Below are positions 24,166-32,816 of a stretch of 64,000 nucleotides of DNA, piece after piece; position 1 is the stretch's first letter; the number at the start of each line of letters is the position of its first letter. The stretch comes from Streptomyces canus (lineage in GTDB: Bacteria; Actinomycetota; Actinomycetes; Streptomycetales; Streptomycetaceae). Location: contig NZ_JAUSWW010000001.1 in NCBI RefSeq assembly GCF_030815415.1, positions 4,340,001 to 4,404,000 on the forward strand. The letters are read 5' to 3'. Under the pieces are notes generated by a model. It saw nothing but the letters and a program-made list of their open reading frames with translations, was not told where the DNA came from and searched no databases. Made by a program: the position numbers and the translations under genes.

Positions 24166-24779
24166 GACGCACCTCCCTCGGGTGCGGTCGGCCCGGTCGA
24201 CGGCCCGGACCGGGGCTCGGTCGGTTCGGCCTGGGCCGTTGCCAGTTTCTCGGCGGTCTTGCGGGCGGCCGCGATCTCCTTCGGCTCCTCAGCCGCGGGG
24301 TCGAGGGCCGGCGGGGCCGGGACGGTCCACATCCACTCGCGGAGCTTGTCGCGTTCATGTGTGAGTTCGCGGATGTCGGTCTCGGCGTACTCGAACTCCG
24401 GGGACCAGAACAGGGCGTCGAAAGGACAGACCTCGATGCAGATACCGCAGTACATGCACAGGGAGAAGTCGATGGCGAAGCGGTCGAGGACGTTGCGGCT
24501 GCGCTCACGGCCGCCGGGGGCGGCAGCCGGGACCGTCTCCTTGTGGGAGTCGATGTAGATGCACCAGTCCGGGCACTCCCGGGCGCAGAGCATGCAGACC
24601 GTGCAGTTCTCCTCGAACAGGCCGATGACACCGCGGGTGCGGGGCGGGAGGTCGGGCTGAACGTCGGGGTACTGCTCGGTGACGGTCTTCTTCGTCATCG
24701 TCCGGAGGGTGACGGCCAGGCCCTTGGCGAGGCCGGCGCCGGGAAACCGGGACCGGGTGGGCGGGAGCGACTCGGCCAT
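24162..24779 (-). CDS. nuoI: NADH-quinone oxidoreductase subunit I (2x[4Fe-4S])
   Basis: NuoI carries the N6a/N6b iron-sulfur clusters that hand electrons to N2 on NuoB. The 205-residue protein has two ferredoxin motifs, CTVCMLCARECP and CMYCGICIEVCP, each with four cysteines. A Glu/Ala/Pro-rich tail follows WMWTVPAPP. The ATG at 24779 shares one base with the nuoH stop; the longer open frame upstream overlaps nuoH and is not used. In the absence of nuoEFG nearby, NuoI is the likely entry point for electrons from ferredoxin. Confidence 0.95.
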   Translation of the reverse strand: MAESLPPTRSRFPGAGLAKGLAVTLRTMTKKTVTEQYPDVQPDLPPRTRGVIGLFEENCTVCMLCARECPDWCIYIDSHKETVPAAAPGGRERSRNVLDRFAIDFSLCMYCGICIEVCPFDALFWSPEFEYAETDIRELTHERDKLREWMWTVPAPPALDPAAEEPKEIAAARKTAEKLATAQAEPTEPRSGPSTGPTAPEGGAS

Positions 24780-25747
24780 CAGGAGATCACCACCTTGACG
24801 ATGCCGGTGAGGGCGATCTGAGCGAGGGAGAGGGGGACGAGGAGGGTCCAGGCGAGCTTCTGGAGCTGGTCCTCGCGCAGGCGGGGATAGGTCACACGCA
24901 GCCAGATGACGAGGAAGGCGAGGAGCGCGGCCTTCAGCAGGGTCCAGACCCAGCCCAGGCCGTCGGCGCCCCACGGACCGTGCCAGCCGCCCAGGAAGAG
25001 GACGGTGGTCAGGCCGCAGAGGACGACGATCCCGGCGTACTCGGCGAGGAGGAACAGAGCGAAGCGGAGGCCGGTGTACTCGGTGTACGCGCCGAAGATG
25101 ATCTCTGAGTCGGCGACCGGCATGTCGAAGGGCGGGCGCTGAAGTTCGGCGAGGCCGGCGACGAAGAAGACGATCGCGCCGACGATCTGCCACGGCAGCC
25201 ACCACCACTCGAAGGCGTCGACGATGCCGGGGAGGGAGACCGTGCCGGCCGCCATGGCGACGGAGGCGGCGGTCAGGAGCATCGGCAGTTCGTAGGCGAG
25301 GAGTTGGGCGGCGGTGCGGAGACCGCCGAGGAGGGAGAACTTGTTGGCGCTGGCCCAGCCGGCCATGAGTGAGCCGAGGACGCCTACGCCCATGACGGCC
25401 AGGACGAAGAAGACGCCGGCGTCGACGACCTCGCCGACCGCGCCCTCGCCGGGGCCGATGGGGATGGCGAGGAGGACCAGGAGGTAGGGCAGGAGGGCGA
25501 CTGCGGGGGCGAGTTGGAAGATACGGCGGTCCGCGCCCGCGGGTACGACGTCTTCCTTCTGTACGAACTTGACGCCGTCCGCGACGAGTTGGGCCCAGCC
25601 GTGGAAACCGCCGGCATACATGGGGCCGAGGCGGCCCTGCATGTGAGCCATGACCTTGTGTTCGGTCTGGCCGACGATCAGGGGGAAGGTGAGGAAGACG
25701 ACGAAGACGATCAGGAGTCGCAGGGCGACGTCGAGAGCGTCGTTCAC
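24779..25747 (-). CDS. nuoH: NADH-quinone oxidoreductase subunit H
   Basis: NuoH forms the quinone channel and links the peripheral and membrane arms. The 322-residue, eight-helix protein has QLVADGVKFVQKEDVVPAGA, AGLAELQRPPFDMPVADSEI and FGAYTEYTGLRFALFLLAEY, all conserved family segments. The ATG at 25747 overlaps the nuoC stop by four bases. Note there is no nuoG between nuoC and nuoH, the usual place in full operons. Confidence 0.96.
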   Translation of the reverse strand: MNDALDVALRLLIVFVVFLTFPLIVGQTEHKVMAHMQGRLGPMYAGGFHGWAQLVADGVKFVQKEDVVPAGADRRIFQLAPAVALLPYLLVLLAIPIGPGEGAVGEVVDAGVFFVLAVMGVGVLGSLMAGWASANKFSLLGGLRTAAQLLAYELPMLLTAASVAMAAGTVSLPGIVDAFEWWWLPWQIVGAIVFFVAGLAELQRPPFDMPVADSEIIFGAYTEYTGLRFALFLLAEYAGIVVLCGLTTVLFLGGWHGPWGADGLGWVWTLLKAALLAFLVIWLRVTYPRLREDQLQKLAWTLLVPLSLAQIALTGIVKVVIS

Positions 25748-27576
25748 TGCGGGCCTCCTGCGGGGTTCTCGGGAGTTGCGGGGTTTTCGCGAGGTGCGGG
25801 GTCTTCGGGCGCTTCGGGGGCTTCGGGCTTTACGGAGGTTCCCGGGGGTTCTTCGGGGGCGGGGGTGGAGTCGGCCTCGGGGGCCGGAGCCGGGGCGGGA
25901 TCGGGGGTGGGGGCCACGGTGGGCGGGGCCTCCGGCTCAGCCTTCGACTCCGGGTGCGGCTTGGCCACCGGCCCCGGCTCAGAGGGCTCCGGCCCCGGCT
26001 CAGAATCCACCTCGGCCTCCGGCTCCGACTCGGGCGTCGGCCGCGGCTGAGTCACTGGCTCGGCCTCCCGGTGCAGCCCGACCTGTGGGCGCGGTTCGGC
26101 CTCTGGTCGAGGCTGCGGCTCCGTGCGCGGTTCCAGCCCGGTGGAGGGTTCGGGCGCAGTGGACGGTTCGGGCCCAGTGCGCGGTTCGGTCTCCCGCTGG
26201 AACTGGGTTCCGGGCTCGGGTCGGGTCTCGGGCTCCGGGAGGGGTGTGGCCTCGGGCTTTTGGTCGGTTGCCGGCTCGTCGAAGGCCGGGCGGGCGTGGT
26301 GCCACGGGGCGTCGGGGCTGCGGGGGGCCGTGGCGGGCTTCGGGGGTGTGGCCTCGGCGCTCGGGGTGTCCTGGGTCGGGGCGGGCGATGACGGGGCGTC
26401 GGGTGTGGTCCGTTGGGTCGCGGAGCCGTCTGAGTCGCTGCGGGATCGGCGTGGGCCGGAGGGGGCGGTGGCCGGTCCGGGGCGCTGGGACGCCGAGCCC
26501 GAGCTCGCGCTTCGCGCACGACGCGGTCCGGTCGGCGTGCCGGTGCCCGACGGAGCGTCGTCGGTGCCCGGTGCCGGAGGCTCGGGGGTCGCGGCGGTCT
26601 GGCCTGCGGAACCCTCCGCGGCAGTACGAGCGCGACGCGGCCCGGCCGCCGTGCCCGAAGGGGCGGACGTCTCCGACTGGCTTGCCGAGCCTTCAGCTGC
26701 CGTTGCCCCGGCCTGACTCGCCGAGTCCTCGGCCGGCGTACCGGCACCGCGTGGCCCAGTCGTCGGCGTGCCCGCAGACGAGGGGGTCTCCGTCTGGCTC
26801 GCTGAGCCCTCCGCCGCAGTGCGGGCACGGCGGGGCGCGGCAGCCGGAGTCGCGGCCCCCTCCGCCTGACTCGCCGAACCCGCAGCCGCGGTGCGAGCGC
26901 GACGTACGGGGCGTTCGCCGGCCGCTCGGGCCGGGCGTTCTCCCGCTGCCCCGGTTCCCGTCGCTCGGGCTCCGGAGGCTCGGGCGGGGCGGGTCGGGGC
27001 TGGGGGGAGCTGGCCTTTCAGGGGGCCCCATTCGTTCGGGTCGGGGACGCCTGGGGGGAGCATCTGGCGGCGTTTGGGGCCGCCGTGGTCGGACTCGCCC
27101 GGCTCCTTGGCGCCGGGCCAGGCCTTGGCGACCCGGGCTGCCAGGACGAAGTCCTTGCGCAGGGGGTGGCCCTCGAAGTTCTCGGGGAGGAGGAGGTGGT
27201 CCAGGGCGGGGTGACCCTCGAAGACGACACCGAACATTTCGTGCGTCTCGCGTTCGTGCCAGGCCGCGCCCGCGAACACGTCCACGGCGCTGGGCAGGGT
27301 CGGTGACTCGTGCGGGACGGTGGTGCGCAGCAGCAGGCGGCGTACCGGTGAGAGGGCCGCGAGGTGTACGGCGACGCGGAAGCCCGTGCCCGGCTCGTCG
27401 ACCGCGCTCAGCCAGTCGAAGTAGGTGCAGCCCAGTTCGTCGCGTGCCGTCTCCAGCGCCGTGATCCAGGACGTCGGCGGCACGTCCACCGTCAGGACCT
27501 CGTACGACTCCTCGGCCGTGGCCTCCGCGCCGAAGAGTTCCTCGGCGGGGGCGGGCAGCCAGCCGACCGCGGTCAT
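25744..27576 (-). CDS. nuoC: NADH-quinone oxidoreductase subunit C with ~420-residue disordered tail
   Basis: Residues 1-165 are a NuoC domain (30-kDa subunit), with DVFAGAAWHERETHEMFGVV, FEGHPALDHLLLPENFEGHP and LRKDFVLAARVAKAWPG. From about residue 190 to 610 the protein becomes a low-complexity tail of Pro, Ala, Thr, Glu and Arg. Its first half repeats a RRARTAAEGSASQ-like unit about eight times; the second half is Pro/Glu/Thr-rich (EPRTEPQPRPEAEPRP). There is no NuoD fusion: the tail has no motifs of the 49-kDa subunit. The reading frame remains open with G/C-rich third positions. The tail is odd but I see no frameshift. Confidence 0.9.
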   Translation of the reverse strand: MTAVGWLPAPAEELFGAEATAEESYEVLTVDVPPTSWITALETARDELGCTYFDWLSAVDEPGTGFRVAVHLAALSPVRRLLLRTTVPHESPTLPSAVDVFAGAAWHERETHEMFGVVFEGHPALDHLLLPENFEGHPLRKDFVLAARVAKAWPGAKEPGESDHGGPKRRQMLPPGVPDPNEWGPLKGQLPPAPTRPARASGARATGTGAAGERPARAAGERPVRRARTAAAGSASQAEGAATPAAAPRRARTAAEGSASQTETPSSAGTPTTGPRGAGTPAEDSASQAGATAAEGSASQSETSAPSGTAAGPRRARTAAEGSAGQTAATPEPPAPGTDDAPSGTGTPTGPRRARSASSGSASQRPGPATAPSGPRRSRSDSDGSATQRTTPDAPSSPAPTQDTPSAEATPPKPATAPRSPDAPWHHARPAFDEPATDQKPEATPLPEPETRPEPGTQFQRETEPRTGPEPSTAPEPSTGLEPRTEPQPRPEAEPRPQVGLHREAEPVTQPRPTPESEPEAEVDSEPGPEPSEPGPVAKPHPESKAEPEAPPTVAPTPDPAPAPAPEADSTPAPEEPPGTSVKPEAPEAPEDPAPRENPATPENPAGGPQ

Positions 27577-28385
27577 CGTTCCTCCCGGGACGCCGGGCCG
27601 TCGGACGAACCGGAAGCCGAGCCCGAGGCGGGGCCGGAAGCCGAGCCCGAGGCGGGGCCGGAAGCCGAGCCCGAGGCGGGATCAGAAGACGTACCTGAAG
27701 CGAGGCCCGAAGCCGACTCCGAACCCGAACCGTCGCCCGGAGGCGACCCGGCCGCCGAGCCCGAAGCCCCGTCCGAATCCGATCCGGTCGGCACTCCCGA
27801 AGTCGCCGCCGGCCCCCGTACCAACCCGCTCTGCAGCGCCGCCGTCGACGCCCGCCCCCCGGTCACCCCGTACCGCTCCCCCAGCGACTCTCGGGCGATC
27901 TTCTCCTGGAGTTTGAGGATGCCCTGGAGGAGGGCTTCGGGGCGGGGTGGGCAGCCGGGGACGTAGACGTCGACCGGGATGATCTGGTCGACGCCCTTCG
28001 TCACGGAGTACGAGTCCCAGTAGGGGCCGCCGCAGTTGGAGCAGGCGCCGAAGGAGATGACGTACTTGGGCTCGGGCATCTGCTCGTAGAGGCGTTTGAC
28101 CGCCGGGGCCATCTTGTCGGTGACCGTGCCGGAGACGACCATGAGGTCGGCCTGGCGGGGGCCCGGTGCGAAGGGGATCACTCCGAGGCGGATGAAGTCG
28201 TGGCGGGCCATCGACGCGGCGATGAACTCGATCGCGCAGCAGGCGAGGCCGAAGTTGAAGACCCAGAGCGAGTAGCGGCGGCCCCAGTTGAGGACCACCT
28301 TCATCGGCTCGGGAGCGAGGCGGGCCAGGGCGCCCAGCCGTTTCGGCTCGGGGAGCAGCACCGGTTCCGAGGGGGTCACGTCCAT
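27573..28385 (-). CDS. nuoB: NADH-quinone oxidoreductase subunit B with repeat tail
   Basis: NuoB holds cluster N2, the last iron-sulfur centre before quinone. Cluster ligands Cys49, Cys50 (FGLACCAIEF), Cys115 (FGACSNC) and Cys145 (VPGCPPRPEA) are all present. The family core ends at about residue 175; residues ~185-270 are a Ser/Gly/Ala tail with repeated ASGSASGP units, encoded by three near-identical 24-bp repeats (27613-27680). The ATG at 28385 overlaps the nuoA 3' end by 10 bp. The stop overlaps the nuoC start by four bases. Confidence 0.94.
   Translation of the reverse strand: MDVTPSEPVLLPEPKRLGALARLAPEPMKVVLNWGRRYSLWVFNFGLACCAIEFIAASMARHDFIRLGVIPFAPGPRQADLMVVSGTVTDKMAPAVKRLYEQMPEPKYVISFGACSNCGGPYWDSYSVTKGVDQIIPVDVYVPGCPPRPEALLQGILKLQEKIARESLGERYGVTGGRASTAALQSGLVRGPAATSGVPTGSDSDGASGSAAGSPPGDGSGSESASGLASGTSSDPASGSASGPASGSASGPASGSASGSSDGPASREER
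27613..27680. repeat. 24-bp tandem repeat in nuoB tail
   Basis: GAAGCCGAGCCCGAGGCGGG plus GCCG is present twice exactly (27613-27636, 27637-27660), and a third copy begins at 27661 and diverges after 20 bases. On the minus strand it encodes Ser/Gly/Ala/Pro octapeptides. Copy number may be variable. Confidence 0.9.
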
Positions 28386-28783
28386 GTCAGGACGCCCTTC
28401 TTGTATGCGTACAGCAGACCCACGGCCAGGAAGCCGAGGAAGATGAACATCTCTACGAGCGTGGCCGCGCCATAGCCGGGGGCGGCGAAGACCGTGGCCC
28501 ACGGGAACAGGAAGATCGAGTCGACGGCGAAGATGACGTAGAGGAAGGCGTAGACGTAGTAGCGGACCTGGGTGTGTGCCCAGCCCTCGCCGACGGGGTC
28601 GACGCCGCACTCGTACGTCAGGAGCTTCTCGGGGGTCGGGACGACGGGGCGCAGCAGGCGGGCCGCGCCGAAGGCCACGGCGACGAACAGCACGCCGACG
28701 ACGGCGAGCAGTCCGACGACCGAGTACGACTGGAAGTAGTCCGCCGCAACGACGACGGTCGACCCGACGGTCTGTTCCGGCAC
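28376..28783 (-). CDS. nuoA: NADH-quinone oxidoreductase subunit A
   Basis: NuoA is a three-helix membrane subunit near the quinone cavity. The 135-residue protein has the conserved loop PEKLLTYECGVDPVGEGWAH and RYYVYAFLYVIFAVDSIFLF. I choose the GTG at 28783, with GAGGGGTCG upstream, because the family has only ~20 residues before the first helix (YSVVGLLAVVGVLFVAVAF). It is the first gene of the nuo run; its promoter lies in the 203-bp gap shared with the divergent kinase gene. Confidence 0.94.
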   Translation of the reverse strand: MPEQTVGSTVVVAADYFQSYSVVGLLAVVGVLFVAVAFGAARLLRPVVPTPEKLLTYECGVDPVGEGWAHTQVRYYVYAFLYVIFAVDSIFLFPWATVFAAPGYGAATLVEMFIFLGFLAVGLLYAYKKGVLTWT

Positions 28784-28986
28784 GTCCGACCCCTCGCTCC
28801 CTGTGAACACACCGAAGATGCTGGACACCCGCTGTTCGACGATCTGTACGCACGGGAGTCTAGGGCCTGCTAATGGGACCGTAAGCAGCCCGTCACGGCT
28901 GAACCCGCCGGGGTGGGGTTTTCCCCAGGGGATCGCGGCGGCTCGCCTCATGGCGCCGCGGCGCGCCGCGCGGCACGCTAGCCCAT

Positions 28987-30192
28987 ATGACCGAACGCCC
29001 CAGATACTCACCCGAACGGAAAGCCGAGGCCACCGCGCCGCTTCCGCCGGTCCGGTTCGCCTACGACGCGCACACCTGGAAGGAGATCACGCATCTCCTC
29101 GTCAACCTTCCGGTGGCGTTGATCGGGTTCGTCTATGTGACGACAGTGCTGTTCACCGGCTTCATGCTGACGGTGACCGTGATCGGGTTCCCCGTGCTCG
29201 CGGCGGGGCTGATGGGTGCGCGGAAGCTGGGCGCGATGGAGCGGGCGCGGGCCCGGAAGCTGCTCGGGGTGCGGATCGACGAGCCGAGTCCGCTGCCGTT
29301 GAAGAGCAGCAACTCGGGCTTCTTCCAGCAGCTGTGGATGATGCTGAAGGATCCGGTGGGCTGGCGCACGATCCTGTACGACTTCATCCGGCTTCCCTGG
29401 GGCATCCTCACCTTCACCATCACGCTGACCTCGCTGTTCGTGCTGTGGCCGGTGCTGCCGTTCATCGCGCGTGGCCTCACCAACGCCGACCGGGCGATGG
29501 TGCGCGGGCTGCTGTCGCCCTCCGACGAGTTGGAACGGCGGATCGCCGAACTGGAGTCGGGCCGGGGGGTCGTGGTGGACGCGGCCGCGTCCGATCTGCG
29601 GCGGATCGAGCGCGATCTGCACGACGGGGCACAGGCCCGGCTGGTCAATCTGGCGATGGGGCTCGGTCTGGCGAAGGAGAAGCTGCTGGAGGACCCCGAG
29701 TACGCGGCGGCGATGGTCTCGGAGGCGCACGGCGAGGTGAAGCTCGCGCTCCAGGAGCTGCGGGATCTGGCGCGGGGCATCCATCCCGCCGTACTCACCG
29801 ACCGCGGGCTCGATGCCGCCCTGTCCTCCGTCGCCTCGCGCTGCACGGTGCCGGTGAAGGTGACGGCCGATCTGAACGCCAGACCGGCCGCGGCCATCGA
29901 GGGCATCGCCTACTTCACGGTGTCCGAGCTGCTGCAGAACGTCAGCAAGCACAGCGGGGCGAGGACCGCGTCCGTGGACGTGTGGCGCACGGAGGACCGG
30001 CTGCTCATCCAGGTGTGGGACGACGGCCGCGGCGGCGCCCGCCTCGACGGCGGCACCGGTATGCAGGGCCTCGCGGAACGTCTCGACGCCGTCGACGGCC
30101 TGTTCGTCATCGACTCCCCGCCGGGCGGTCCTACGACGGTGACGGCGGAGCTGCCGTGGCGGGACCGGTCGTTCGACGCGGGCCGTAGGTAG
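28987..30192 (+). CDS. sensor histidine kinase (NarL/DesK-type) 1
   Basis: The 401-residue kinase has an N-terminal sensor region with two membrane hairpins (HLLVNLPVALIGFVYVTTVL; WGILTFTITLTSLFVLWPVL), then a HisKA_3 dimerisation helix with phospho-acceptor His212 in RRIERDLHDGAQARLV. The HATPase domain has the N box ELLQNVSKHSGA, G1 DDGRGG and G2 TGMQGLAERL. It is divergent from nuoA. A paralogous kinase follows 129 bp later, and one response regulator serves the locus. The signal sensed is unknown; membrane or redox state is a guess from the neighbours. Confidence 0.92.
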   Translation: MTERPRYSPERKAEATAPLPPVRFAYDAHTWKEITHLLVNLPVALIGFVYVTTVLFTGFMLTVTVIGFPVLAAGLMGARKLGAMERARARKLLGVRIDEPSPLPLKSSNSGFFQQLWMMLKDPVGWRTILYDFIRLPWGILTFTITLTSLFVLWPVLPFIARGLTNADRAMVRGLLSPSDELERRIAELESGRGVVVDAAASDLRRIERDLHDGAQARLVNLAMGLGLAKEKLLEDPEYAAAMVSEAHGEVKLALQELRDLARGIHPAVLTDRGLDAALSSVASRCTVPVKVTADLNARPAAAIEGIAYFTVSELLQNVSKHSGARTASVDVWRTEDRLLIQVWDDGRGGARLDGGTGMQGLAERLDAVDGLFVIDSPPGGPTTVTAELPWRDRSFDAGRR

Positions 30193-30321
30193 GGAAAACC
30201 CCCCTCCCAAGACGCCGACGGACTCCATGGTCCGCCGACCTGCGGCGCAGCAGGGTGGAGGTACGACAGCGAGACCGCACTCCAGACACCCCGGGCGGGG
30301 GACGAGAGAAGGACGACGCCG

Positions 30322-31668
30322 ATGGCCACGGACTACGGACAGAGCTACGGGTTCCTCGACGAGGAGACGCGGCGGCGCCGGCTGCCGACGGGGCTGCGGG
30401 CGCCGTTCGAGGGGCGGACCTGGCGGGAGTTCGGATATGTGCTGCTGGGCCTGCCGATCAGCATCGTGCTGTTCACGTACGCCGTCACGATGGTGGCCAT
30501 CGGCGCCGGGCTGCTGGTGACGTTCCTCGGGATCCCGGTCCTGGCGGCGGGGCTGGCCGGGTGCCGGGGGTTCGGGGCGCTGGAGCGGGCGCGGGCGCGG
30601 GGGCTGCTGGAGCTCGATGTCGCCGATCCGGAGCCGCTCAGGATGCGGGGGAACGGGTTTCTGGCGTGGATGGGGGCCGTGCTGAAGAGCGGCACGTCCT
30701 GGCGGACGCTGCTGTACTCGGTGATCCATCTGCCGTGGGCGGTGTTCTCGTTCGTCGTCGCCGTGAACTTCTGGGTGTACGGATGGGCGCTGCTGACGTA
30801 TCCGCTGTGGTTCTGGCTCTTCCCGGTGTACGGCGGCCAGGACGGGCTTGAGCTGTACGGCGACCAGACCCACCACATCTATCTCGACAACCCGTTCGAG
30901 ATCGCGGTGACCGCGCTGGTGGGGCTGTTGTTCACGCTGGCCACGCCGTGGATCGTGCGGGCGCTGACGATGGTGGACCGGGTGATGGTGCACGGGCTGC
31001 TCGGGCCGTCCCGGCTGGCCACGCGGGTGGTGGAGCTGGAGTCCGACCGGGGGGTCGTGGTGGATACGGCGGCGGCGGATCTGCGGCGGATCGAGCGCGA
31101 TCTGCACGACGGGGCGCAGGCCCGGCTCGTCGCGCTGGCGATGGATCTGGGGCTGGCGAAGGAGAAGCTCACGGAGGATCCGCAGGCCGCGGCTCGGATG
31201 GTGGACGAGGCGCACGGCGAGGTGAAGACGGCCCTGCAGGAGCTCCGGGACCTGGCGCGCGGGATTCATCCGGCGGTGCTGACGGATCGCGGGCTGGACG
31301 CGGCGTTGTCCTCGGTGGCTTCCCGGTGCACGGTGCCGGTGCAGGTGGAGGTGGATCTTCCGGCGCGGCCGGCGCCGGCGATCGAGGGGATCGCGTACTT
31401 CACGGTGTCGGAGCTGCTGCAGAACATCAGCAAGCATTCGCGGGCGACGTGGGCGGCCGTGGATGTGTGGCGGGTGGAGAACCGGCTGATGCTCCAGGTC
31501 GTGGACAACGGGGTGGGGGGCGCCGACGCTGCCGCGGGGTCCGGGCTCGGTGGGCTGGCGGAGCGGCTGGGTGCGGTGGACGGGATTCTGGTGGTGGATT
31601 CGCCGGTGGGCGGGCCCACGCGGGTCACGGCGGAGCTGCCTTGGCGGGGGGAGCGGGCGTTGGGGTGA
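30322..31668 (+). CDS. sensor histidine kinase (NarL/DesK-type) 2
   Basis: This 448-residue kinase is a close paralogue of the preceding one: same sensor fold (EFGYVLLGLPISIVLFTYAV), phospho-acceptor His262 in RRIERDLHDGAQARLV, and HATPase boxes ELLQNISKHSRA, DNGVGG and GLGGLAERLG. It differs by an extra insert of about 45 residues between the membrane hairpins (FWLFPVYGGQDGLELYGDQT onward), possibly an extracytoplasmic loop. It likely phosphorylates the LuxR-type regulator downstream. An ATG at 30322 with GGACGACGCC upstream is used. Confidence 0.92.
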   Translation: MATDYGQSYGFLDEETRRRRLPTGLRAPFEGRTWREFGYVLLGLPISIVLFTYAVTMVAIGAGLLVTFLGIPVLAAGLAGCRGFGALERARARGLLELDVADPEPLRMRGNGFLAWMGAVLKSGTSWRTLLYSVIHLPWAVFSFVVAVNFWVYGWALLTYPLWFWLFPVYGGQDGLELYGDQTHHIYLDNPFEIAVTALVGLLFTLATPWIVRALTMVDRVMVHGLLGPSRLATRVVELESDRGVVVDTAAADLRRIERDLHDGAQARLVALAMDLGLAKEKLTEDPQAAARMVDEAHGEVKTALQELRDLARGIHPAVLTDRGLDAALSSVASRCTVPVQVEVDLPARPAPAIEGIAYFTVSELLQNISKHSRATWAAVDVWRVENRLMLQVVDNGVGGADAAAGSGLGGLAERLGAVDGILVVDSPVGGPTRVTAELPWRGERALG

Positions 31669-31696
31669 GCGGGCGCCCAGGTGAGGGCGGCGGGGG

Positions 31697-31781
31697 TTTT
31701 CGCCTCCGCCGCCCTCACCCGTTCCCGTCCCCAGGGGCTGCCGCCGCTCCCCCAGAGGGGGCAGCCCCAGACGGGCTGAAA
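31697..31781 (-). repeat. Streptomyces dispersed intergenic repeat, copy 2
   Basis: Read on the minus strand this gives TTTCAGCCCGTC, then GGGGCTGCCCCC..., a CCCCTGGGGACGGGAACGGGT block and GCGGCGGAGGCGAAAA. These are the same modules in the same order as at 3209-3356. It occupies the gap between the second kinase and the response regulator. Non-coding. Confidence 0.7.
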
Positions 31782-31984
31782 GCTACGGGCCCCGTCGACA
31801 TCGGCACCGGATGATCGACAACAGGCCTGGCCGGAGGCCGAAACCAGCCGTGCCGTGCACGTATTCCCCTTGATTCCCGCCGCCCCGGCGCACCAGGGTG
31901 CGAATGCTGGAATGCTGGACTTCGTCCGTCGGGGAGTCGGGCACCGGGGCGGGCTGTGGGGGGACGAGGATCGTGGAGGACAGG

Positions 31985-32644
31985 GTGCGGGTGGTCATCG
32001 CCGAGGATTCGGTTCTGCTCAGGGAAGGGCTGACCCGGCTGTTGACCGACCGTGGGCACGACGTCGTCGCCGGCGTCGGCGACGGTGAGGCACTGGTCAA
32101 GACCATTACCGAGCTGGACGCACAGGGGGAGCTGCCCGATGTCGTCGTCGCCGATGTGCGGATGCCGCCGACGCACACCGACGAAGGGGTGCGGGCCGCC
32201 GTACAGCTGCGGAAGGCTCATCCCGGACTCGGGGTCCTGGTGCTGTCGCAGTACGTGGAGGAGCGGTACGCGACGGAACTGCTCGCCGGTTCCAGTACCG
32301 GCGTCGGCTATCTCCTCAAGGACCGGGTAGCCGAGGTTCGTGAGTTCGTGGATGCGGTGGTACGGGTCGCCGGGGGCGGTACGGCGCTGGACCCCGAGGT
32401 CGTCGCGCAGCTGCTGGGCCGCAGCCGCAAGCAGGACGTGCTCGCGGGACTCACCCCGCGGGAGCGGGAGGTGCTGGGGCTGATGGCCGAGGGCCGGACG
32501 AACTCGGCGATCGCACGCCAGCTCGTGGTGAGCGACGGCGCCGTCGAGAAGCACGTCAGCAACATCTTTCTGAAGCTGGGCCTCTCCCCGAGTGACGGGG
32601 ATCACCGACGGGTTCTTGCGGTCCTCACCTATCTGAACTCCTGA
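31985..32644 (+). CDS. LuxR/NarL-family response regulator
   Basis: The 219-residue protein has an N-terminal receiver domain (VRVVIAEDSVLLREGL; acidic pair Glu7-Asp8, phospho-acceptor Asp57 in DVVVADVRMPP, Lys in GYLLKDRV) and a C-terminal LuxR HTH (LTPREREVLGLMAEGRTNSA, then VSDGAVEKHVSNIFLKLGL). The GTG at 31985 has GGAGG five bases upstream; a GTG at 31973 also fits. It is the only regulator for the two adjacent kinases and stands between the nuo cluster and korAB, so either could be a target. This is inference. Confidence 0.92.
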   Translation: MRVVIAEDSVLLREGLTRLLTDRGHDVVAGVGDGEALVKTITELDAQGELPDVVVADVRMPPTHTDEGVRAAVQLRKAHPGLGVLVLSQYVEERYATELLAGSSTGVGYLLKDRVAEVREFVDAVVRVAGGGTALDPEVVAQLLGRSRKQDVLAGLTPREREVLGLMAEGRTNSAIARQLVVSDGAVEKHVSNIFLKLGLSPSDGDHRRVLAVLTYLNS

Positions 32645-32816
32645 CGCTCTGACACCGTGTGAGCCATATGGGTGACACCCGATCAGCGGGTCCAGAACCG
32701 AACGTCAGCGGGGAGCGTCTTGTAGGGAAGCGCCGGGGGGCGAGTAAATCATGACAAGTCAGGGCGGCGAACCGTCTCAAAATCGTGTCCATCATGCGAT
32801 TGGCCACAGGAAGGCG

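Noticed and set aside
25650..27464. 604-residue plus-strand open frame opposite nuoC
   Set aside because: It is the antisense of the nuoC tail and composed of Arg/Gly/Pro runs. The minus frame has the NuoC domain and proper overlaps with neighbours.
27613..27680. 24-bp repeats as a regulatory or CRISPR array
   Set aside because: They are in frame within nuoB, multiples of three, and encode the Ser/Gly/Ala tail.
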